A DNA stretch of 64,000 nt from Treponema sp. (GTDB lineage: Bacteria; Spirochaetota; Spirochaetia; Treponematales; Treponemataceae), in NCBI GenBank assembly GCA_016292805.1, contig JAEDFM010000001.1:48252-112251 (forward strand). Reading direction: 5' to 3'. Every line of letters begins with the position of its first letter. Positions within the stretch are counted from its first letter, which is position 1. The notes beneath the pieces were generated by a model. The model had not been told where the DNA came from, made no database searches, and worked only from the letters and a program-made list of their open reading frames with translations. This document shows, piece after piece, positions 58,970 to 64,000 of the stretch. A program made the translations under genes and the position numbers.

Positions 58970-59098
58970 TATTGGGTTAGGCAATGGAAGGGCGCGAAGC
59001 GGTCAAACTAAAAATATTTATATTTTTAGTTTGACTGACCCTAAGGGAACCCTGGAACTGCCGACGGCATGCGTAAGCAGGCCGGAACCCCTTTCTTT
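58970..59098. other. Structured intergenic element between ffh and CBM48-like gene
   Basis: The gap has an AT-rich perfect 15-bp stem, GTCAAACTAAAAATA/TATTTTTAGTTTGAC (59002-59035), set in GC-rich flanks (GGGCGCGAAGCG on the left; CCCTAAGGG, CTGCCGACGGC and GCATGC on the right). It is convergent to both neighbours and could terminate transcription, but the GC-rich parts are unexplained. It does not contain the SRP-RNA tetraloop motif. There is only one copy in this window. Confidence 0.55.
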
Positions 59099-59823
59099 TA
59101 ATTGACTTTAATTACATTGGCACTTCTGCCGTCTGCAGTGTAGGCTTTGTTTGGATTTGTTTCATCCAGAATAGCCGTCATTCCAATTAAATAATTATAA
59201 TAATAAGTTCCTGTTGTCAAAGGAAGCTTAAGCTCGTAAAAGCCGGGACTAGTTTCGTTTAAAGTATAAATCCATGGATCCCAGTTGGTGAAGGTTCCAG
59301 ACAGGCGTACTTTTTGTCCAGATTTTCCACGGTAAATAAAATGAACGGAGTCGTCATCTGTGGTTTCTGTAGAAATTCGGATGCTGCCAGGATCTTCTAC
59401 TTTTGAAAAATAAAGATTTACATTTTCGTCGTATTCTTTGTTTGGATTCAAAGGATCAGCGGCCCATAATCCATCAAATACAAGGCGATATCGCAATTCA
59501 GAGATTTTGTGCTGTCTGTTGTAGCAATAGAACATATATTTACGGGAGGTTTTTCCCTCATCATCAGTTGCGTTCATAATCTGGAATGGGTGGATGACCT
59601 TGTAATTTTCAAAATCAAAGGCAATTCCTACAAACCGGTTGTGAATGTCCGCTGTAAAGATAATGTAATCATCTGTTACTATTGGCGCACATGGTTTTTC
59701 AATGTTGTGTAAAAGTAAATCCAGCTCGAAATTCTGATAGTTCACCTTTTCGGCTGCAGTTACACTGGCAGTGCATAGTCCCAAAAGGACTCCTGCTAAA
59801 ACGAGAAATCTTTTCTTTTTCAT
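59098..59823 (-). CDS. Exported protein with glycogen-binding (CBM48-like) domains
   Basis: A 241-residue protein with a signal peptide (KKKRFLVLAGVLLGLCTASV then TAAEK). The C-terminal ~85 residues (VHFIYRGKSGQKVRLSGTFT, NWDPW, GFYELKLPLTTGTYYYNYLI) match the early-set/CBM48 fold of isoamylases and AMPK beta. The first half (YKVIHPFQIMNATD..., YRLVFDGLWAADPLNP) looks like a second, diverged copy. No catalytic domain is present, so it may bind glucan in the periplasm or serve as a scaffold. Transcribed alone, divergent from the FlcA-like gene. Confidence 0.75.
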   Translation of the reverse strand: MKKKRFLVLAGVLLGLCTASVTAAEKVNYQNFELDLLLHNIEKPCAPIVTDDYIIFTADIHNRFVGIAFDFENYKVIHPFQIMNATDDEGKTSRKYMFYCYNRQHKISELRYRLVFDGLWAADPLNPNKEYDENVNLYFSKVEDPGSIRISTETTDDDSVHFIYRGKSGQKVRLSGTFTNWDPWIYTLNETSPGFYELKLPLTTGTYYYNYLIGMTAILDETNPNKAYTADGRSANVIKVN

Positions 59824-59992
59824 ACTCTGTTTATCGGAAATTCAAAAAAAAAGTGAAGAAAAAAATACTTTCCTACCATTGTAATTATTTTCTAAAGTGA
59901 GTGTGTTATTTTTCCGTTTATTAAATGAGGGGTTCTTTTTAAAGAATAACTTCTACTTGTAATTTAGAAGTGATGTGGGGTAAAATTAACAT

Positions 59993-62900
59993 ATGCCAGG
60001 CTTAAGTCAGCTTAAACAATTTAGTAACGATCTTCTTTCTCTTGGTGACGAAATTACAATTCGTGCTAGCCGCGGTGAAAGTCCTGTAAAATATCCAATT
60101 CCAAAAGAAGTTCAAGATGTAAATGATTCTGAAGACTTTGTTCTTGGAATGCCAGAAATTGAGGCACCAGAAGAAGTTACAAATATCGAAGAAGATCTTT
60201 CTGACCTTGTAGGCCTTGGTACACCATCCTCATCTAATACTGAAACTCAAGCTGAAGCTGCTTCAACATTTGAAGCCCCTGATATGTCATCTTTATTGAA
60301 CCCTATTGGTGCAGATAATGATTCTATGGGCGATGCTATGCCTGATCTTTCTATGTTCATGGAAACTGAACAGCCAGAGGAAGAAGTTGTTGAAGAAGAA
60401 CCAGAAGAAGTGTCTGTAGCAGATTTAGGTCTTGATGCCTTGCTTGCAGGAGCTGGTTTTGATGCACCTGAAGAAGAGGAAGAAAAAACAAAAGAAGAAC
60501 AGACTCCACTTTCAATAAATGATTTTGAAGAAGTTTCTGATTTAGATTCATTTGATATTCCAGAAGCTGCCGCTGCAGAACTAGAGGCAGTTCCTGAGCC
60601 AGAAACTGAACCTGTTTCTGATTTTGAAGAAGTACTTCCATTGGATTCTGAAGATTTTTCTAATAATGGAGATGGAGTTTCTGATTTAGATTTTGATACT
60701 TCTGTTTTAGATTCAGCTGGTGGCGAAGATATTTTTGCACCTAGTGCAGAAGAAACTGCTGCAGACCCATTTGCTGGAATTGATTCTTCTTTATTTGATG
60801 AGCCAACTGCAGAACAAGAACAGACTTCTGAGGATAATTTTGATTTACCAGATTTAGGTGATGCAGATCTTGGCACACTTAATGATTTAGGCAATACAGC
60901 TGGTCTAGATGATCTTTCTCCTGTTTCGGAAACCGAAGAAAATGATGATTTTTCTACATCAGTTCCAGATGGCTTATTTGATTCTGCAGATATGGAGCTT
61001 CCTGAAGAAAATACTGAAGATGCTCTTGATTCTGAAGCAGAAGCTGCGGTCGAAGCTAAAGATTTTTCTACAGATGGCCTTGATGATTTAGGCAGTCTGG
61101 ATGATTTAGGAGAGATTGGCGATTTAGATTTTGGTGGAGATACTCCAGCTGAAACAACTGATGATTTTGCTGCTGCAGATAGCTTTGGAGAGCAGTCTGA
61201 GTTGTCTGATGCTGTTTCTGCAGACGATGATAATTTTGATTTTAATACAGACGACACAGATTCAGGCGACGGTGCAGACCTTGGCGACGGCGCAGATTCC
61301 GGTGAGGAAGGTGCAGACCTTGGTGACGGCGCAGATTTGGGCATGGACGGTGCAGAAGAATCTTATGATTTTGACAATGTTTCCATTGAAGATTTTGATA
61401 CTTCAGAAATGGAAGGTCTGGACTTTGGTATTCCAGAAACAGATTCTCAGCTTAAAGGCGAAGGTCCTGATTTTGAACTTGGTAACTATGATGACTTTAG
61501 TGCAGAAGGTGAATTTGAAATTCCGGGCTTCTCTGATGTAGATACTGCTAAAGACGAGAAAATAACAACTGTACTTGCAAAAGGAAAAACAAAAGAAAAG
61601 GGTAAGGGAAAGAAATCTAAAAAAGAAGATATTGATGAAGCTGATTTCTCTGGTGCTCTTGAAGGTGAAGATCTTCCTCCAAATACACTTTCTGATGCTC
61701 AGTATAAAGTATTTTTAAAGAATTTTAATGAATATCCATTGAATGTTCGTCTTGCTTTTGAAGATTTTATTGTTCAGGATGAATTTACAGATGATGCTGA
61801 ATTTGAAATCATAGAGAAGATTTTGAATAAAGCTCCTGCTCGTCAGGTTGCTGGGCTTCTTGAAAAGATGCTGGATATTTCAATTCCAGTTCCTCGTGAT
61901 TATGAACATCGTACAGCTGAAGAATACGAAGCTTATAAAAAGTCTCTTTCTTATCAGCTTAAAAATAAAATTATTCCAGGTATGCTGGTTGCAGCAGTTT
62001 GTGTACTTGTTATCTGGGGACTCTTTACTTTCAGCAAGAACTGTATTTACAAACCATTGCGTGCTAATCACTTCTATAAACAGGGATATATTTTACTTGA
62101 ACAGGATGAATATCCTCAGTCAGAAATGTATTTTAATAAAGCTGTTGATTACCGCTATAACAAAAAGTGGTTCTTTAAATATGCTCGTGGTTATAGAGAA
62201 CATAAACAGTATCAGCGGGCTGAAAGAATGTATGAAAATATTCTTATTTGTTTCAAGTTTGATAAAACTGCTGGTCTTGAATATGCCGATATGGAACTTT
62301 ATGATCTTGCAAATTATGCAAGGGCCGAAGAAGTTGTAAAACGGGATGTACTTGATTACCATGTAAATGATGCTGCCGGTATTCTTAAGTTAGGTGATGT
62401 TTATCTTGAATGGGGTACAGAAAAAGATTCTTCTAAGTTGGAACTGGCTCGCGAACAGTATGCTACATTAATTCAGCTTTATGGTTCTACTGATTTGTAT
62501 GAATCTAGAATGATGCGCTACTTTATCCGTACTGATAATCTTAGACAGGTTATTGGTTTACAGAAGCGTTTTGAACCAAAAGAAAAATCTCTTTCTTCTG
62601 AAGACTGGACTGAGTTAAGCGGATATTTACTTGATAAATCTTATGGTCCAATTTCTCCAGCAGAAGAATATCTCCGCTATCAGATTGAAGGTTTACGGGG
62701 ACTTTTATTAAGAGCTGTAAAAACTGATAAAACAAATCCTATTGCTCTTTATAATCTTGGTAGATATTACGTTCTTACAGACGAAACTACTGCTATTGAA
62801 CCAACTCTTGCAAGAACAATTGATACTTTCAATGAAGCAAAATCTTTGCGTAAACGGGATATTTATAAATATATTGATTCTTACCGTTTGCTTGGTGAAC

Positions 62901-63655
62901 ATTATATTTCTACATCTGATTATCTTAAGGCTCAGGAACAGCTTGCTGAAGGTATTTCTTTATATACAACAGAACGGGACAATGCTGGATTTGAAGGTAC
63001 TCCAAAAATTGGTAAACTTTATGAGGATCTTGCTAACCTTAAATATTTTGTTTCTGGTGAATATGAGGAAGCTTTGAATAATTACAAATCTTCCATTGAG
63101 TTAGATAATGACAATGCATCTATCCGCTATAAGATTGGATTCATTCAGTATAAAAAATCTAACTACGCTGAAGCTCTTGGCTCATTTATGAAAGCCGGCG
63201 ATGGAAATGTTAAGGATAAAAACTTAATGCAGGCTATGGCTAATACACTTTCTTTGCGTGGTGATGATTATGCGGCTCAGGGATATTATGAGCAGCTTCT
63301 TTTGAAACTGGATGATGAAATTGCAGAGAAGGGTATTGTTTTCCCACAGACAAATGCAACAGATTATGATCTTGTAAATACATATCTTAGTGCTTCTAAT
63401 AACTATGGTGTTACTTTGTATAAACTGGCTAAACGAACAGGAAACAGTAACTTGAATGCGCAGGCTATTGTTCACTTCTCTCAGTCAGTTCGTGCCTGGG
63501 ACTCATTAACTCGTAACCAGCAGACAATGGTAAGACTTGAAGGCAGTAACCTTGCTGAACAGAATATCAAGTACATTACAAACAGAGTTCCAGAATTTGA
63601 ACCTGCTATTTATCTTGATATTAAGAAAACAATAACTGATAAAGAAAAGTTCTAA
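59993..63655 (+). CDS. Giant membrane TPR protein, FlcA-like periplasmic flagella collar candidate
   Basis: A 1220-residue protein. The start GLSQLKQFSNDLLSLGDEI is a short conserved-looking helix. Residues ~35-545 are extremely acidic and repetitive (many DLGDLD or EEPEE patches; a GDGADLGDGAD block at ~425-457). A Lys-rich patch (KGKTKEKGKGKKSKKED) follows, then a folded helical segment (~560-650), one membrane span at ~661-683 (GMLVAAVCVLVIWGLFTF), and about 530 residues of TPR in the periplasm. A TPR protein with a single span and cytoplasmic N-terminus is the plan of the spirochete collar protein FlcA, which organises the periplasmic flagellar motor, but the acidic part here is far longer. 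The FlcA name is inferred from this layout. Confidence 0.65.
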   Translation: MPGLSQLKQFSNDLLSLGDEITIRASRGESPVKYPIPKEVQDVNDSEDFVLGMPEIEAPEEVTNIEEDLSDLVGLGTPSSSNTETQAEAASTFEAPDMSSLLNPIGADNDSMGDAMPDLSMFMETEQPEEEVVEEEPEEVSVADLGLDALLAGAGFDAPEEEEEKTKEEQTPLSINDFEEVSDLDSFDIPEAAAAELEAVPEPETEPVSDFEEVLPLDSEDFSNNGDGVSDLDFDTSVLDSAGGEDIFAPSAEETAADPFAGIDSSLFDEPTAEQEQTSEDNFDLPDLGDADLGTLNDLGNTAGLDDLSPVSETEENDDFSTSVPDGLFDSADMELPEENTEDALDSEAEAAVEAKDFSTDGLDDLGSLDDLGEIGDLDFGGDTPAETTDDFAAADSFGEQSELSDAVSADDDNFDFNTDDTDSGDGADLGDGADSGEEGADLGDGADLGMDGAEESYDFDNVSIEDFDTSEMEGLDFGIPETDSQLKGEGPDFELGNYDDFSAEGEFEIPGFSDVDTAKDEKITTVLAKGKTKEKGKGKKSKKEDIDEADFSGALEGEDLPPNTLSDAQYKVFLKNFNEYPLNVRLAFEDFIVQDEFTDDAEFEIIEKILNKAPARQVAGLLEKMLDISIPVPRDYEHRTAEEYEAYKKSLSYQLKNKIIPGMLVAAVCVLVIWGLFTFSKNCIYKPLRANHFYKQGYILLEQDEYPQSEMYFNKAVDYRYNKKWFFKYARGYREHKQYQRAERMYENILICFKFDKTAGLEYADMELYDLANYARAEEVVKRDVLDYHVNDAAGILKLGDVYLEWGTEKDSSKLELAREQYATLIQLYGSTDLYESRMMRYFIRTDNLRQVIGLQKRFEPKEKSLSSEDWTELSGYLLDKSYGPISPAEEYLRYQIEGLRGLLLRAVKTDKTNPIALYNLGRYYVLTDETTAIEPTLARTIDTFNEAKSLRKRDIYKYIDSYRLLGEHYISTSDYLKAQEQLAEGISLYTTERDNAGFEGTPKIGKLYEDLANLKYFVSGEYEEALNNYKSSIELDNDNASIRYKIGFIQYKKSNYAEALGSFMKAGDGNVKDKNLMQAMANTLSLRGDDYAAQGYYEQLLLKLDDEIAEKGIVFPQTNATDYDLVNTYLSASNNYGVTLYKLAKRTGNSNLNAQAIVHFSQSVRAWDSLTRNQQTMVRLEGSNLAEQNIKYITNRVPEFEPAIYLDIKKTITDKEKF

Positions 63656-63670
63656 CAGTTTTTATAAAGA

Positions 63671-63818
63671 AGGTTTAAAATAGATGGCTAAAATTTCGCC
63701 ATCTATTTTAAGTCTCGAGTTTTTTTACAAAAACTCTATTTATTTACGTGTTCGCTTGCGCGAACGTTTTGTAAATCCTCGGATTCTGAAGAATCCTCCG
63801 GTTTACAAAATTAGAGAA
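63671..63818 (+). repeat. Element A, copy 3 (first of a tandem pair)
   Basis: H1 is TTAAAATAGATGGC/GCCATCTATTTTAA; H2 GAGTTTTT-TTAC-AAAAACTC; linker TATTTATTTACGT; H3 GTTCGC-TTGC-GCGAAC; H4 outer TTTTGTAAA/TTTACAAAA with inner GGATTC-TGAA-GAATCC. It is preceded by AGAAGG and ends in GAGAAGG. A 48-codon ORF (63684-63830) runs through the unit and ends in an ATGA overlap with the next unit, but the equivalent frame is broken in copy 2, so I do not call it a gene. Confidence 0.85.
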
Positions 63819-63967
63819 GGTTTAAAATGAATAGTGCAGATGGCACTATTCATTTTAAGTCTCGAGTTTTTTTACAAAAACTCTATTTATTTACGTGTTC
63901 GCTTGCGCGAACGTTTTGTAAATCCTCGGATTCTGAAGAATCCTCCGGTTTACAAAATTAGAGAAGG
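63819..63967 (+). repeat. Element A, copy 4 (second of a tandem pair)
   Basis: It is nearly identical to copy 3 from H2 to the end, but H1 is replaced by TTAAAATGAATAGTGC/GCACTATTCATTTTAA, a different perfect 16-bp stem. Its final AGAGAAGG serves as ribosome-binding site for the ATG at 63972. A frame from ATG 63840 stays open through the unit and enters the next gene in phase. Confidence 0.85.
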
Positions 63968-63971
63968 TTTT

Positions 63972-64000
63972 ATGCAGCAGAATGTAAGAGAAGGAATTAT
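63972..64000 (+). CDS. Start of next gene (partial, unknown)
   Basis: Only nine complete codons are visible (MQQNVREGI). The AGAGAAGG at the end of element A copy 4 is well spaced for this ATG. An in-frame start at 63840 inside the element would add 44 residues. No function can be assigned. Confidence 0.5.

Noticed and set aside
58962..59097. SRP RNA (4.5S) next to ffh
   Set aside because: The conserved GGUCAGG and GGAAG-type tetraloop core was not found on either strand.
60247..61344. 365-codon ORF on the minus strand opposite the FlcA-like gene
   Set aside because: It is a Ser/Pro-rich mirror of the acidic GAA/GAT-rich repeats of the plus-strand gene, with no start signal or domain.
63684..63830. 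48-codon ORF within element A copy 3
   Set aside because: It has a start, ribosome site and stop, but the same frame is broken in copy 2 by a one-base difference in the T-run, while the hairpins are kept. Structure, not protein, appears to be selected.
1..64000. tRNA, rRNA, CRISPR arrays, prophage and complete insertion sequences
   Set aside because: I looked for tRNA arm motifs, rRNA-like conserved blocks, regularly spaced repeats, integrases and transposases and saw none. A tRNA or small RNA could still be missed without a search program.

Overview
The window reads as chromosomal DNA of a free-living or gut/rumen Treponema-like spirochete. It is AT-rich and low-GC. It encodes an anaerobe's oxygen defence (rubrerythrins, superoxide reductase, PerR), flagellar chaperones behind a sigma-28-like promoter, and a giant membrane-anchored TPR protein resembling the spirochete periplasmic-flagella collar protein FlcA. 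It also carries many plant-polysaccharide enzymes. The genus is inferred from protein character and gene content; no rRNA is present to fix it.

Layout. 1-4764: a fructan/sucrose operon (end of a sugar-binding protein, two ABC permeases, GH32 hydrolase, fructokinase). 4777-10150: an accessory stretch with a sigma factor carrying a large C-terminal extension, a DUF4143-type ATPase, an orphan Phd-like antitoxin beside the tail of a PIN toxin, a decayed P-loop kinase gene, an intact RelB/DinJ-YoeB module and small unknown genes, dotted with short repeats. 10204-15962: a xylo-oligosaccharide locus (GH3 and GH43 divergent from a GH120-like beta-helix enzyme). 16033-26893: ettA, a SPOR protein, a protease-less FtsH paralogue, a Mla-type lipid transport operon headed by uup, and an aromatic-acid-exporter-like protein. 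26893-32122: an oxidative-stress operon (flavoredoxin-rubredoxin-rubrerythrin fusion, perR, superoxide reductase, rubrerythrin). It faces a divergent nuclease plus a Mn-type CDF exporter, with two matching 23-bp palindromes in the gap. 32128-39076: folA, flagellar chaperones, ftsH, a LolA-like protein, a RodZ-like protein and rimO. 39089-45327: two LacI-type-sensor/GGDEF proteins flanking a UvrD/PcrA helicase. 45310-51380: envelope proteins (OmpA, lytic transglycosylase, TPR proteins). 51456-58961: yajC-secD-secF, ispH, ndk, gpsA, ffh. 59098-64000: an exported CBM48-like protein, the FlcA-like giant, and a tandem repeat leading into the next gene.

The most unusual signal is a family of about 140-150 bp elements present four times (374-520; 25788-25928 on the minus strand; 63671-63818; 63819-63967). 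Each sits just upstream of a gene in the same orientation. Each has four consecutive hairpins whose stems change sequence between copies while staying paired, and the last hairpin keeps a TGAA loop. A second, GC-rich family occurs twice (10063-10131 and 23938-24018) and also keeps a stem by paired changes; one copy lies in frame inside the uup coding sequence.

The only gene-free stretch above 300 bases is 63656-63971, filled by two tandem copies of the first element. No rRNA, tRNA, CRISPR array, transposase or prophage was recognised.
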